Part shown: positions 31,227 through 39,874 of the stretch, in pieces
Numbering within the stretch: the stretch's first letter is position 1
Layout: every line of letters begins with the position of its first letter
DNA from: Zymobacter palmae
Lineage (GTDB): Bacteria; Pseudomonadota; Gammaproteobacteria; Pseudomonadales; Halomonadaceae
Direction: 5' to 3'
Assembly: GCF_003610015.1 (NCBI RefSeq)
Contig: NZ_AP018933.1
Span: 558,001 to 622,000, forward strand
Length of the DNA: 64,000 nt
Translations under genes and position numbers: made by a program
Notes under the pieces: model-generated
The model's database searches: none
The model's input: only the letters and a program-made list of their open reading frames with translations
Told to the model about the DNA's origin: nothing

Positions 31227-32216
31227 ATGTTCAACGCTATCGTGATTCGTCAGCACGACCAACGGCAGCATGTGGCCGTGGAGTCGCTGAATGAGTCTCT
31301 GTTGCCGCAGGGCGACGTTACGGTGGCGGTAACGTGCAGTACCGTCAATTACAAGGATGCTCTGGCCATTACGGGGCGGTCGCCGGTGGTGCGCGAGTTC
31401 CCAATGGTCCCGGGCATCGACTTTGCCGGTACGGTCATTGCGTCCTCCAGCAAGGCCTTTACTTGTGGCGATCAGGTCGTGTTGAACGGGTGGGGGGTAG
31501 GCGAGGCATGGTGGGGCGGTTTGGCGGAGAAGGCCTGTGTGAAGAGCGAGTGGCTGATTGCGTTGCCTGCGGGTATGGTGTCCCGCGAGGCCATGGCAAT
31601 AGGTACGGCGGGCTATACGGCCATGCTGTCAATCATGGCGTTGGAGCAGCACGGTGTTACGCCGGACAAGGGGCCGATACTGGTGACCGGAGCAACGGGC
31701 GGCGTGGGCAGTTATGCGGTGGCATTGCTCGCGACACTGGGATATACCGTTATCGCATCGACAGGCAAGGCGGCGCAGGCCGATTATCTGCGCCAGTTGG
31801 GGGCTGTCGACATTCTGGACCGTGAGCCGCTGTCTGCACCGGGCAAGCCGTTGGCAAAGGCCCAGTGGGCAGGGGCCATCGACTGTGTTGGCAGCCATAC
31901 GCTAGCAAACGTGCTGGCGGCTACGCGATACGGTGGCACTGTGGCCGCCTGCGGTTTGGCACAAGGCATGGCGTTGCCTGCCTCTGTGGCACCGTTCATT
32001 CTGCGAGGGGTCACTCTGGTGGGGATCGACAGCGTGATGCAACCGCTACCGACGCGCATTGCGGCTTGGCAGCGTCTAAGTGAGCTACTGTCGGGATCGC
32101 AGCTTCAGGCCATCAGTACGATGATTGGGTTGAACGAAGTTATTGGCAGTGCCGAAGCATTGCTGAATGGCGACATCCACGGGCGGTTGGTGGTCGATAT
32201 GGCATCGCAGCACTGA
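31227..32216 (+). CDS. acuI: AcuI/YhdH-type acrylyl-CoA reductase (zinc-less MDR)
   Basis: This 329-residue medium-chain dehydrogenase/reductase is of the YhdH/AcuI type, NADPH-dependent enzymes that reduce acrylyl-CoA to propionyl-CoA and detoxify acrylate. Signature segments are STVNYKDALAITGRSPVV near residue 38, the VPGIDFAGTV segment, GWGVGEAWWGGLAEKA, and the nucleotide-binding VTGATGGVGSYAVALLATLG. The zinc ligands of alcohol dehydrogenases are absent, as in the family. GGAACC lies just before the ATG. It is 84 bp downstream of the SDR gene on the same strand and may be co-transcribed. Confidence 0.82.
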   Translation: MFNAIVIRQHDQRQHVAVESLNESLLPQGDVTVAVTCSTVNYKDALAITGRSPVVREFPMVPGIDFAGTVIASSSKAFTCGDQVVLNGWGVGEAWWGGLAEKACVKSEWLIALPAGMVSREAMAIGTAGYTAMLSIMALEQHGVTPDKGPILVTGATGGVGSYAVALLATLGYTVIASTGKAAQADYLRQLGAVDILDREPLSAPGKPLAKAQWAGAIDCVGSHTLANVLAATRYGGTVAACGLAQGMALPASVAPFILRGVTLVGIDSVMQPLPTRIAAWQRLSELLSGSQLQAISTMIGLNEVIGSAEALLNGDIHGRLVVDMASQH

Positions 32217-32310
32217 GTATCCCCTTAGCGGTTATTCTCTCTTTTCTACCAACGCACGGTTTTCGCGCGCTCGATTCCCTCGCGCGCGCTGCCGTACAGG
32301 AACGTTGATC

Positions 32311-32661
32311 ATGGCGATACCACAGGTGCTGGAGTATGCGCAGCAGCGTTTCGGGACGTTGCCCGATTACCCATGGGCGCGTGACCCCGATCATGCTGTG
32401 CTGCGGCATGCCACTCACCGCAAATGGTATGGGCTGGTGGCGCGCATACCGGGGGAGCGCCTGGGGCTAAGCACGGCTGCTAAGGTCGAGATACTCAACG
32501 TGAAGGTACGCCCCGAGCACGTTGGCGGTCTGCTAATGCAGGACGGAATCGTACCGGCCTACCATATGAACAAGGAGCACTGGGTGTCGGTGCTGTTAGC
32601 GCAGGTGGCGATGGAAGAGGTGATCACGCTGTTGGAAGACAGCTATGCCCTGACGGCATAG
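32311..32661 (+). CDS. MmcQ/YjbR-family protein
   Basis: This 116-residue protein has the YjbR/CyaY-like fold: IPQVLEYAQQRFGTLPDYPW at the start, a central sheet region with RKWYGLVARI, and the conserved GIVPAYHMNKEHWVSVLL near the C-terminus. Family members are called double-wing DNA-binding proteins, but their cellular role is not established. The ATG at 32311 has AGGA about nine bases upstream. A hairpin terminator follows within 60 bp. Confidence 0.82.
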   Translation: MAIPQVLEYAQQRFGTLPDYPWARDPDHAVLRHATHRKWYGLVARIPGERLGLSTAAKVEILNVKVRPEHVGGLLMQDGIVPAYHMNKEHWVSVLLAQVAMEEVITLLEDSYALTA

Positions 32662-32697
32662 GGAACACCGTTCTGACTGGCCGTATTGAACATGCTG

Positions 32698-32727
32698 AAA
32701 CCGCCTTGATCCACGGCGGTTTTTTTA
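32698..32727 (+). terminator. Terminator between yjbR-like gene and citC
   Basis: The stem AAACCGCC/GGCGGTTT has a 9-base loop and is followed by a T run on the plus strand. It sits between two convergent genes. Confidence 0.75.
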
Positions 32728-32744
32728 TGCCTGTCGTCAGCGTT

Positions 32745-33743
32745 TTAGTTCAGCCCATGCGTGAGGATATAGTCTCGCGTGGTCTCAGGTACCAGTGCTT
32801 CCCAAGCGTTATCTTCGGCATCGAGCAGCGCACGTACGCGGCTGGCACTGATCACGCTGCCAGCCTGTTCGCGGCGTGCCAGTTCGATCACTTGAATGCC
32901 GTAGGCGGGAAGCGTCTCATGCAGTGCCGCATTGTAGGCAGCCGTCACGGGGGACAGCGGTTCTTCGCCGATGACGCGTTGAGTGATATTCAGAGCGGGC
33001 GCTATGCGGGTGGCGAATAGGGTCGCGTCCAGTTCACCCTGATAGTGGGCCAGTGCATCATGGTCGGTCTGCTTGAGGAAGTAGTGAGGGAACGTGGCAC
33101 CGGACACCATGTAGGCGCCACCACTGCAGACGGTAACGCCGGGAAGGTCTCGGCAGCCCGTTTCGACCATCGCCAAACGGTCCTTGAAGCGAAACCGGGA
33201 GTGGTCGTTTGCCACCACAAACACCAGCGTTTGCAGGCCATGAGCTGCCGCTTGTTGAACCAGATAGCGGTGTCCCAGAGTGAACGGGTTGGCATTGAGC
33301 ACCACGGCATTGACCGGCATTGCTGTACTGGGGAGCCGTGCGCGAACGGCATTCAGATAGTCATCCAGCCCGCGTGGGCCAAATTCCAGCAGCGCATAGT
33401 GAGACGTGGCGGCGAGCCGCTGAAAGCCCAGCGACTCGAATGTGGCGGCGCGGCAGGGCGATGTGAAGGCGCGCACTCCGCTGTACTCGCGGAGCAGGCG
33501 ATTGATCAGTGTGCTGATGAGCTGGCTGCCCAGTCCTTCATCGCGATGGTCGTCGGCGACACAGAAATACTTCAGCACATCATCCTGATGGGCTAGACAG
33601 CCGACAATATCACCCGCCTCAGTTTCAGCCAGCACAGCGCCGTCGATATCCTCGGCAAAGTGCAGCTGATGGCGCTCCAGAAAGGCGGCGAGTGCGCGGC
33701 ACTGAAAGCGCGGCAGCCGTGGATAGTCATTGATATGCAGCAT
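32745..33743 (-). CDS. citC: [Citrate (pro-3S)-lyase] ligase
   Basis: CitC acetylates the prosthetic group of the citrate lyase acyl carrier protein using ATP and acetate, activating the enzyme. The 332-residue product has a GNAT-like N-terminal half, then a cytidylyltransferase-like half with NANPFTLGHRYLVQQAA at about 150-166 and the ISASRVR motif at about 298-304. It is the last gene of the operon; its start overlaps the end of the citX-citG gene. The ATG at 33743 is one option and an ATG at 33767 another; neither has a clear Shine-Dalgarno, which fits translational coupling. Confidence 0.88.
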   Translation of the reverse strand: MLHINDYPRLPRFQCRALAAFLERHQLHFAEDIDGAVLAETEAGDIVGCLAHQDDVLKYFCVADDHRDEGLGSQLISTLINRLLREYSGVRAFTSPCRAATFESLGFQRLAATSHYALLEFGPRGLDDYLNAVRARLPSTAMPVNAVVLNANPFTLGHRYLVQQAAAHGLQTLVFVVANDHSRFRFKDRLAMVETGCRDLPGVTVCSGGAYMVSGATFPHYFLKQTDHDALAHYQGELDATLFATRIAPALNITQRVIGEEPLSPVTAAYNAALHETLPAYGIQVIELARREQAGSVISASRVRALLDAEDNAWEALVPETTRDYILTHGLN

Positions 33744-35094
33744 GGAGTGTTGTCGCGTGGTCGGCATAGTGGAAGAACAGCGTGATGGCTAGCAGATCGG
33801 CGCAGCCACCGGCGGATATCCAGTGACGGCGACAGAACGCTTGCAGGTGTTCGATATCCTCGGCGCGTGGCGGCAATGTCGCGGCGGCCTGTTGGGCCAG
33901 CGCCATAAAGCGGTGGGTTACGCTGAGCGAACTACGATGCAGTACGTTGGTATCCAGCACGTGGGCCATCAGCGTCAGCAAGGCATGTAGGCTAGCGGTA
34001 TCGGCGGTGCTGCCGCTGTTCAGCGCAGCCTCAAGCGCTGGCAGGCCGTGATCGAACACCGCGGGCAAGCCATGTTCGGCCTGATAGCGAGGGCCGCCTA
34101 CGCGTGCATCTTCGTAGGTCTGTAGCAGCCGCTGGCCGTACGAATGATCGTTATGAAGCGCTTTCATGTCACGCGCGACCAGATCACGGCTGAGGTGGCG
34201 CACGATGCGCCGATAGTCCTCGGGGTGAGAAGACGAACCGCAGCGCCATGCATACGCGTGGGCAAACACGGCAAGGCAGCCCAAGAAGATCGCCCCCTTG
34301 TGGGTATTGATGCCGTGGGTGGCTTGGCGCATGGCGGCTTCCATTTCTAGCCCTAGCCGACGCAGTGCAATCAGGGCGTCGTGCCCGTTTTCGCCGTCGA
34401 ACGCTATGCCTTGTCGGGCAACGCGCTCCCAGTAAGGCGACAGGGCGCTGATAGCCTGAACGAATAGGGGAAGGTCCATGTCGTCATGGCTGCCACAGTC
34501 CTGCTGATCGACCAGCCCAGGCTTCGGCGTTAGCAGCACCTCGTCCAGCAAGGCGCGGGTCATGCTGCTGGCCAGCATGCGGGCATGGCGTGAAGCCTGT
34601 TGTGTGTCCCACCAGTCAGCAAGCTGCTGATCGCAGTATGCTCGCAGGGTTTCAAGTGAGTGACGCTGCGCACGCATGCATACCAGCGCTGGCGCATCGC
34701 ATATCAAACAGCGCTTATTCTTGCCGGAGCGGATGGGGCCTTCGGGTGTATAGATGTCCACATCCAGCAGGCGGCCGAGAGGGTGTTCTCCTTCGAAGCG
34801 TTCGGTCAGCGCCTTGAGCGCGACGGCATCGCACGATGGGCGTCCTGCCCACAGCACATGATCGCCCGCCGCGTCGTGCACGGTCGGTTGCGGGTGCAGC
34901 GCGCAGCGGTGGGCGCAGAGGTAGTGCGTCAGTGCTTGGGCCACATCATCGAAGGCTGCTTGCGTCAGCGGCGTGCTCTTGGGCAATCCCGGCAGGTTGA
35001 AACTAAGGCTGACGATGACCGGCCATTTGGCCAGCAAGCGCTGCTTCTCCTGCGCCCGCTGCTCGCGGGCGGAGAGGATCGCGGCTCGGTTCAT
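33727..35094 (-). CDS. citXG: CitX-CitG fusion: prosthetic-group transferase and synthase
   Basis: This single 455-residue protein joins both maturation enzymes of citrate lyase. The N-terminal CitX part (about 1-170) transfers the phosphoribosyl-dephospho-CoA group onto CitD and shows GRLLDVDIYTPEG at 107-119 and CLICDAPALVCMRAQRHS at 129-146. The C-terminal CitG part (about 175-455) makes the 2'-(5''-triphosphoribosyl)-3'-dephospho-CoA precursor and shows LLTPKPGLVD at 187-196 and GSHDDMD at 201-207. Such CitXG fusions are known in some other bacteria, for example Haemophilus. The ATG overlaps the citF stop by four bases. Its 3' end overlaps citC. Confidence 0.9.
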   Translation of the reverse strand: MNRAAILSAREQRAQEKQRLLAKWPVIVSLSFNLPGLPKSTPLTQAAFDDVAQALTHYLCAHRCALHPQPTVHDAAGDHVLWAGRPSCDAVALKALTERFEGEHPLGRLLDVDIYTPEGPIRSGKNKRCLICDAPALVCMRAQRHSLETLRAYCDQQLADWWDTQQASRHARMLASSMTRALLDEVLLTPKPGLVDQQDCGSHDDMDLPLFVQAISALSPYWERVARQGIAFDGENGHDALIALRRLGLEMEAAMRQATHGINTHKGAIFLGCLAVFAHAYAWRCGSSSHPEDYRRIVRHLSRDLVARDMKALHNDHSYGQRLLQTYEDARVGGPRYQAEHGLPAVFDHGLPALEAALNSGSTADTASLHALLTLMAHVLDTNVLHRSSLSVTHRFMALAQQAAATLPPRAEDIEHLQAFCRRHWISAGGCADLLAITLFFHYADHATTLHAAYQ

Positions 35095-36629
35095 GCGCCG
35101 CGCCGCTGACGGATAACGTCGATCACCGAACCGTCGCGATACTGGACGACCCCAACAATGCGGTCATTGAAGCGCTGCGGCGCGGGAACCCCCAGCAACT
35201 TATCCACCTTGGCTTTCAGCGTATGGATGTCCACAACCGGCAGATGCGCCGCCTTCAGGCGGGCTTCCAGCTCCGGGCGTCTGGGGTTGACGCAGATGCC
35301 CCGCTCGGTCACCAGCAGGTCAATGTCTTCACCCGGTGTGACACAGGTCGTAACGCGCTCGACCAATGTGGGAACACGGCCGCGAAACGACGGGCACACG
35401 ACGACGGTCAATTTGGCACCAAATGCGGTGTCACTGTGACCGCCAGAGGCCGCCATGATGACCCCTTGCGAGCCGGTGATGACATTGACGTTGAAATCGG
35501 TGTCTACCTCTAGCGCACTGAGCACGCAGATATCGACCAGATCGGTCATGCAGCCGCCGTTAAACGGATTGGCGTAAGTGTCGGCGGAAATCTCTAGGTG
35601 GTGCGGATCTTCCGCCATTGACGTAGCCACGGCACTGTCGAAGGACTGCACATCAACGATGGCGTCGAAGAAGCCTTCCTGTTTGAGTGCGACCGCTTCA
35701 GCCACGATTCCTCCGAGCAGGAAACCGCCTTTGAGCTGCTCATCGCGCAGATACGGGCGCAGGAACTTGGCGACAGCCAATGATGCGCCACCGGATCCCA
35801 GCTGGAAGTTGAAGCCGGGCGTCATGGCCTGCGAGGCATGCAGTACGTCAGCGACGCGGCGTGCCAGCAGCAGATCGACGGGAGATTTGGTGATGCGGGT
35901 CGAGCCGCTGGCGATCTTACGTACATCACCGATCGCATCGACCTTCACCACATGGTCGATCTGGGTCTGTGGAATAGACACCGGCACACAGGGGTAGGGC
36001 ACGATAGTGTCCGAGACCACAATGGTCTGCCGAGCGTACTGGGCATCGACCTGTGCGTAGCCGATGGAGCCGAAGGCGGAAGGGCCAACGGTACCGGTGC
36101 AGTTGCCCTGTTCATCGGCCGATGCCGCAGCGATCACCGCGAGGTCGATGGTCAGTTCACCCGTGGTAATGGCTCGGGCCCGCCCGCCGTGCGAATGGAT
36201 GACCACCGGTGTGGCCAGTTGGCCCGCGCTGATCGCCTCGCCCAGACCACTACGCACGCCGGACGTCCAGATGCGGGTAACGGTACCGTTTTGCAGGTAT
36301 GGCACCAATCCCTCATGGGCACTGGTCAGCGACGAGGCGGCCAACCGGATATCCTTGATGCCCATTTGCGCCAGCAGCTCGATGGTCTGCATCACTACGC
36401 TGTCGCCCACGCGTAGATGGTGATGGAACGATACGGTCATGCCGTCGAAAGGGTGGCAGGCTTCGATGGCGGCCTGCAGTGAGCTGCGCTGCTTGGAACC
36501 GTGCGGTGTCGAACGGCGCGTAGGAGCGGCCACGCGAGGCGGAATCGGGCGGTCAAGGTAGGCGGCGCTGCCTTGGAACGGGGTGACATCCCCATAGCCT
36601 GCGATGTGTTGAGGCAAAGTGCTGTTCAT
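35091..36629 (-). CDS. citF: Citrate lyase alpha subunit
   Basis: CitF is the citrate:acetyl-ACP transferase that swaps the acetyl group on CitD for citrate. The 512-residue product is full length. Recognisable parts are DGMTVSFHHHLRVGDSVVMQ near residue 58, GVRSGLGEAISAGQLATPVV, HSHGGRARAI, NPFNGGCMTDLVDICVLSAL, and TGSQGVIMAASGGHSDTAFG, typical of the CitF/coenzyme A transferase family. It lies 17 bp downstream of citE and overlaps the next gene by ATGA, so it belongs to one transcript with citD, citE and citXG. Confidence 0.95.
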   Translation of the reverse strand: MNSTLPQHIAGYGDVTPFQGSAAYLDRPIPPRVAAPTRRSTPHGSKQRSSLQAAIEACHPFDGMTVSFHHHLRVGDSVVMQTIELLAQMGIKDIRLAASSLTSAHEGLVPYLQNGTVTRIWTSGVRSGLGEAISAGQLATPVVIHSHGGRARAITTGELTIDLAVIAAASADEQGNCTGTVGPSAFGSIGYAQVDAQYARQTIVVSDTIVPYPCVPVSIPQTQIDHVVKVDAIGDVRKIASGSTRITKSPVDLLLARRVADVLHASQAMTPGFNFQLGSGGASLAVAKFLRPYLRDEQLKGGFLLGGIVAEAVALKQEGFFDAIVDVQSFDSAVATSMAEDPHHLEISADTYANPFNGGCMTDLVDICVLSALEVDTDFNVNVITGSQGVIMAASGGHSDTAFGAKLTVVVCPSFRGRVPTLVERVTTCVTPGEDIDLLVTERGICVNPRRPELEARLKAAHLPVVDIHTLKAKVDKLLGVPAPQRFNDRIVGVVQYRDGSVIDVIRQRRGA

Positions 36630-36646
36630 GACGACAACCTCTTGAA

Positions 36647-37522
36647 TCAGAGCGTGGCAGGGTCGATATCGGCTAGGCGCAGAACCGTGATGGCTTGCTC
36701 GACGACGGGACGGTCCACCATCTTGCCGTCTAGCGCGAAGACGCCGCTACCTGCGGCCTTATGGGCATTAAAGCTGCCGACGACGCGAATGGCATGCGTC
36801 ACTTCCTCTGGCGAGGGGCTGAAAACCTGATTGACGATATCGATCTGGCGCGGGTTGATGACGGCCTTCCCCGTGAACCCTAGCGACTTGGCCTCTTCGG
36901 CACTGGCGCGCAGGCCGTCTTCATCCTCAATGTCGATGAACGGCGTATCCAGTACGTGCAGGCGGGCCGCCTTGGCCGCCATTAGTATCTGGCCGCGCGG
37001 AAACGTCAGCCCCGCACGGTCGGTGCGACGCAGGCCAAGATCGGCCAGCAGGTCTTGTGCACCGAAGGTCAGCGCGCTGATACGTGGGGTACTGGTCGCG
37101 ATGTCGGCCGCGTTCATTACCCCTCGGGCCGTTTCGATCATGGCGTGTATCTCGACCGGCTGCGTGATGCCGTGTTCACGCTCCAGCTCGGTGATCAGAG
37201 CGTCGAGCTGCTGCATGGCCACTGCGCTTTCTACTTTGGGCACTCGAATGGCGTCCAGTTGCAGTGGCACCATTGCACGCACGTCCTGCTCGCCCAGTGG
37301 CGTATCCAGACCGTTGACGCGTACTGTCAGTACGCAGTTCTCACGGTCGAGCAGCGGAATATGATGGCGCAGTAGATCGCGCGCGGCGTCCTTCTCATCC
37401 GGTGCAATGGCGTCTTCCAAATCGAGCAGTACTGAATCGGCTCCGTAGATAGTGGCCTGCTGCACCATCGCGGGGTTATTGCCGGGGACGTACAGCATTG
37501 AGCGGTATTTCTTGATACGCAT
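36647..37522 (-). CDS. citE: Citrate lyase beta subunit
   Basis: CitE cleaves citryl-ACP to oxaloacetate and acetyl-ACP. The 291-residue protein starts MRIKKYRSMLYVPGNNPAMV. It contains the metal- and acyl-binding segments of the CitE/HpcH aldolase family: SVLLDLEDAIAPDEKDAARD, VRVNGLDTPLGEQD, HAMIETARGVMNA, and SALTFGAQDLLADLGLRRT. The ATG at 37522 has AAGGAG six bases upstream; a GTG at 37537 would overlap the citD stop but lacks its own site. The gap to citD is 11 bp and to citF 17 bp. Confidence 0.94.
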   Translation of the reverse strand: MRIKKYRSMLYVPGNNPAMVQQATIYGADSVLLDLEDAIAPDEKDAARDLLRHHIPLLDRENCVLTVRVNGLDTPLGEQDVRAMVPLQLDAIRVPKVESAVAMQQLDALITELEREHGITQPVEIHAMIETARGVMNAADIATSTPRISALTFGAQDLLADLGLRRTDRAGLTFPRGQILMAAKAARLHVLDTPFIDIEDEDGLRASAEEAKSLGFTGKAVINPRQIDIVNQVFSPSPEEVTHAIRVVGSFNAHKAAGSGVFALDGKMVDRPVVEQAITVLRLADIDPATL

Positions 37523-37533
37523 CAGAGTCTCCT

Positions 37534-37812
37534 TCACGCGGCTGAAGCGGTAAGCCGCATGAACGCCGTATCCAGTCGCGCCAGGATCGTCGCATCCAGC
37601 GCGCCCTTGTCTTCCGCCGTGACGCGCACATCGTGCAGGCCCAGCTGGTCCAGATGGTGTTCGATCAGGGCATGAATGTGCTCACCGTACAGCTCGGGCA
37701 TGGCAATGTTGAGCTGTAGCGTACGTCCCTGTCCGACCGGACATCGTTCCAGTGTCACGAGAATGTCGCAGGACTCCAGAGAGCCTGCATGTGCGCTTGT
37801 CTGCTGTGTCAT
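37534..37812 (-). CDS. citD: Citrate lyase acyl carrier protein (gamma subunit)
   Basis: CitD carries the phosphoribosyl-dephospho-CoA arm that holds acetyl and citryl groups. With the ATG at 37812 the product is 92 residues and the prosthetic-group serine in AGSLESCD falls at residue 14, the known position in Klebsiella CitD. This supports that start over the ATG at 37824. The rest matches the family, including the VTAEDKGALDATILARLDTA segment near the C-terminus. GAGG lies upstream of the start. It is the first of the lyase genes proper, following the FAH-family gene by 45 bp. Confidence 0.92.
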   Translation of the reverse strand: MTQQTSAHAGSLESCDILVTLERCPVGQGRTLQLNIAMPELYGEHIHALIEHHLDQLGLHDVRVTAEDKGALDATILARLDTAFMRLTASAA

Positions 37813-37857
37813 GAGTGGCCTCATCTTTAGAAGAGGGGGAAAACGCGGCAGCCTGTC

Positions 37858-38709
37858 CTATTCGACATCCGCCGCATCAACGACCGTGTTGCGCAGAGTG
37901 CCTAGTCCTTCAATTTCGACTTCCACCACGTCACCGGCATGCAGGTAGCGCGGCGGCACCAGGCTCTTGCCAACGTTGCCCGGCGAACCGGTCAGAATGA
38001 CGTCGCCGGGGCTGAGTGGCGTGAAGGTGCTGATATAGGCCACGATCTGAGGAATCGTATGGATCATGTTGCGCGTATGGTCGTTCTGGAGCGCCTCACC
38101 ATTAACGCGAGTCTGAAGCGTCAGCGCATGAGGATCGGGAATCTCGTCACGGGTAACCAATGCCGGACCAAACCCACCTGTCTGCGGCCAGTTTTTGCCT
38201 GCGGTGTACCATGCGTGCTGCCAGTCGCGCGCCGAACCGTCCATGTAGACGCTGTAGCCTGCCACGTGCGCGTAGGCGTCTTCCGGGGCGATATGGCGGC
38301 CGGCCTTGCCAATGACAAACGCAAGTTCACCTTCGTAATCGAACTGTTCGGTGCAGGTGGGCTTCAATACTGGCTGCTCATGACCGGCTTGTGAATCGGC
38401 AAATCGGATAAACAGCGTAGGCGCTTCCTCGGTCGAGGCAAACTCCAGACGCTTCTGTGCGTAGTTCATGCCGATGCATAGAATTTTGCCGGGGCGAGGA
38501 ATGACGGGCAGATAATGGATGTCGTTCAGCCGATAGTCGCAGGGCAGCGAGGCATACTGGTTCAGCTCTTCGATAGAAAAGTGGGTCAGCGCATCGACCA
38601 GTGTGGGAACGTGCTCGCCCAGGCGGGGGCCAAGCTCAATGACGCCATCGGCGGTCAGGATGCCGTAGCGTTCTTGTGCATTCATCGTAGTGAAGCTGAC
38701 GAGTTTCAT
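37858..38709 (-). CDS. Fumarylacetoacetate hydrolase-family enzyme in citrate operon
   Basis: This 283-residue FAH-superfamily protein has the expected core: ILCIGMNYAQKRLEFAS, the metal-binding DYEGELAFVIGKAGRHI, the Asp in GYSVYMDGSARDWQ, and VILTGSPGNVGKS near the C-terminus. Family members include hydratases and isomerases of aromatic breakdown but also oxaloacetate decarboxylases/tautomerases (FAHD1-like; Corynebacterium Cg1458). Here it is placed between a permease gene (55 bp) and citD (45 bp), in a citrate lyase operon with no oadGAB or citM-type decarboxylase. An oxaloacetate-processing role is therefore a reasonable inference, but the sequence alone cannot decide. Confidence 0.8.
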   Translation of the reverse strand: MKLVSFTTMNAQERYGILTADGVIELGPRLGEHVPTLVDALTHFSIEELNQYASLPCDYRLNDIHYLPVIPRPGKILCIGMNYAQKRLEFASTEEAPTLFIRFADSQAGHEQPVLKPTCTEQFDYEGELAFVIGKAGRHIAPEDAYAHVAGYSVYMDGSARDWQHAWYTAGKNWPQTGGFGPALVTRDEIPDPHALTLQTRVNGEALQNDHTRNMIHTIPQIVAYISTFTPLSPGDVILTGSPGNVGKSLVPPRYLHAGDVVEVEIEGLGTLRNTVVDAADVE

Positions 38710-38764
38710 GCAATTTTATCCTTGTAAAGTGCGCATGTATTAAGGGCGGTTATCTTACATGCCT

Positions 38765-39751
38765 TTACGATGTGGTGCCTGGGATAAACGCCTGCATCAG
38801 CAGCATCAATACGGGCAGCACCACGACAGAGAGTGCCGTTGACAGCAGGTAGAGGCTCGAGGCTTCCGTCTCCTGAACGTGCCACTGATAGGCCAGAATC
38901 GTGGCGTTGGTGGCTGTCGGCATTGCCAGCAGGAAGATCAGTTCTTGAGCGCTTGCTCCCTGTAGCCCCAGCGCAAACACGATGGCCCATGAGATCAGCG
39001 GTGCCAGCAGACTTTTCAACCCCAGATTGAGCCATAGCCCTGCATTCAGCTTGATGGCGACCCCGTGCAGTGCCACCCCGACCGCAAACAGCGAGATGAA
39101 GTTGCAGGCATCGGACATGATCTTGCCGGTATTGAAGATGAAGGCAGGCAGCCACTGTGTGGCATGGGTCAGGCTGGCCAGTACCCCCAGCGCCACTCCG
39201 ATAAACATCGGCTTCATCAATGAATGCCCCAGCGCCCGCAGTACCGTGTGGTAATCCACCTTATCGCCCGTGGCAAGGCTATCACTCAGTTCCAGTAGGA
39301 AGATGGTGCCGGGGATCAGTGTCAGTGCCACCACGAAGTTAGCAATGGCCACGGAAATGGTCGATGCCGGCCCCAGCAGCAGGATCAAGAACGGCACGCC
39401 CATCCCCCCCATGTTGGGGAAACTGCACAGCATGGCCTGCATGGTGCTCTGCTTAAGATCGCATTTTAGACCGAACATGTTGGTGGCAAAGCTGACGACC
39501 CATAGCAGCCCCATGCTGATGGCAAACGCCAGCATCCATCGCCCGTTGAACACTTGCGTGGGCGATGTGGTGGCCGTGTGCACGAACAGCAAGGCCGGGA
39601 ACACATAGTGCGACACCAGCGTCGAACAGATGGCCTTCGCACTCTTATCGACGTAGTGCAGATGAACGGACAGCCAGCCCAGAAAGATCAGCAGGAATAC
39701 GGGTAGGCAAGAGCTAATGACCTGTGCAATGGCGGCGAGCTGAGAGTGCAT
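38765..39751 (-). CDS. AEC-family permease at head of citrate lyase operon
   Basis: This 328-residue integral membrane protein belongs to the auxin efflux carrier family, which in bacteria includes malonate (MdcF) and malate (MleP) permeases. About ten hydrophobic segments are visible, beginning VISSCLPVFLLIFLGWLSVH. The second half contains the MPTATNATILAYQW segment typical of the family's second bundle. The ATG at 39751 has GAGG eight bases upstream; the longer frame to 39898 has no signal and crosses the promoter region. It is the first gene of the minus-strand citrate lyase operon, so uptake of citrate or another di/tricarboxylate is the likely job, although the substrate is inferred from context. 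Confidence 0.82.
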   Translation of the reverse strand: MHSQLAAIAQVISSCLPVFLLIFLGWLSVHLHYVDKSAKAICSTLVSHYVFPALLFVHTATTSPTQVFNGRWMLAFAISMGLLWVVSFATNMFGLKCDLKQSTMQAMLCSFPNMGGMGVPFLILLLGPASTISVAIANFVVALTLIPGTIFLLELSDSLATGDKVDYHTVLRALGHSLMKPMFIGVALGVLASLTHATQWLPAFIFNTGKIMSDACNFISLFAVGVALHGVAIKLNAGLWLNLGLKSLLAPLISWAIVFALGLQGASAQELIFLLAMPTATNATILAYQWHVQETEASSLYLLSTALSVVVLPVLMLLMQAFIPGTTS

Positions 39752-39766
39752 GTGCCCATCCTCGCT

Positions 39767-39785
39767 GAATATTAACTTAATATTC
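39767..39785. promoter_or_regulatory. Perfect palindrome in divergent promoter region of citrate operon
   Basis: GAATATTA-ACT-TAATATTC is a perfect 8+8 inverted repeat 16 bp upstream of the permease start, with another GAATATT half-site at 39795-39801. The region lies between the citrate lyase operon and a divergent VOC gene. This is a good candidate operator for an unlinked regulator; none is encoded nearby. Confidence 0.55.
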
Positions 39786-39874
39786 TTCAGGATAGAATAT
39801 TTTGCTTGGGATACCAGTGACGCGTCCGATATGGCGCATGGTGGATGATAATTTATTGATAAATAAGGATAAGA

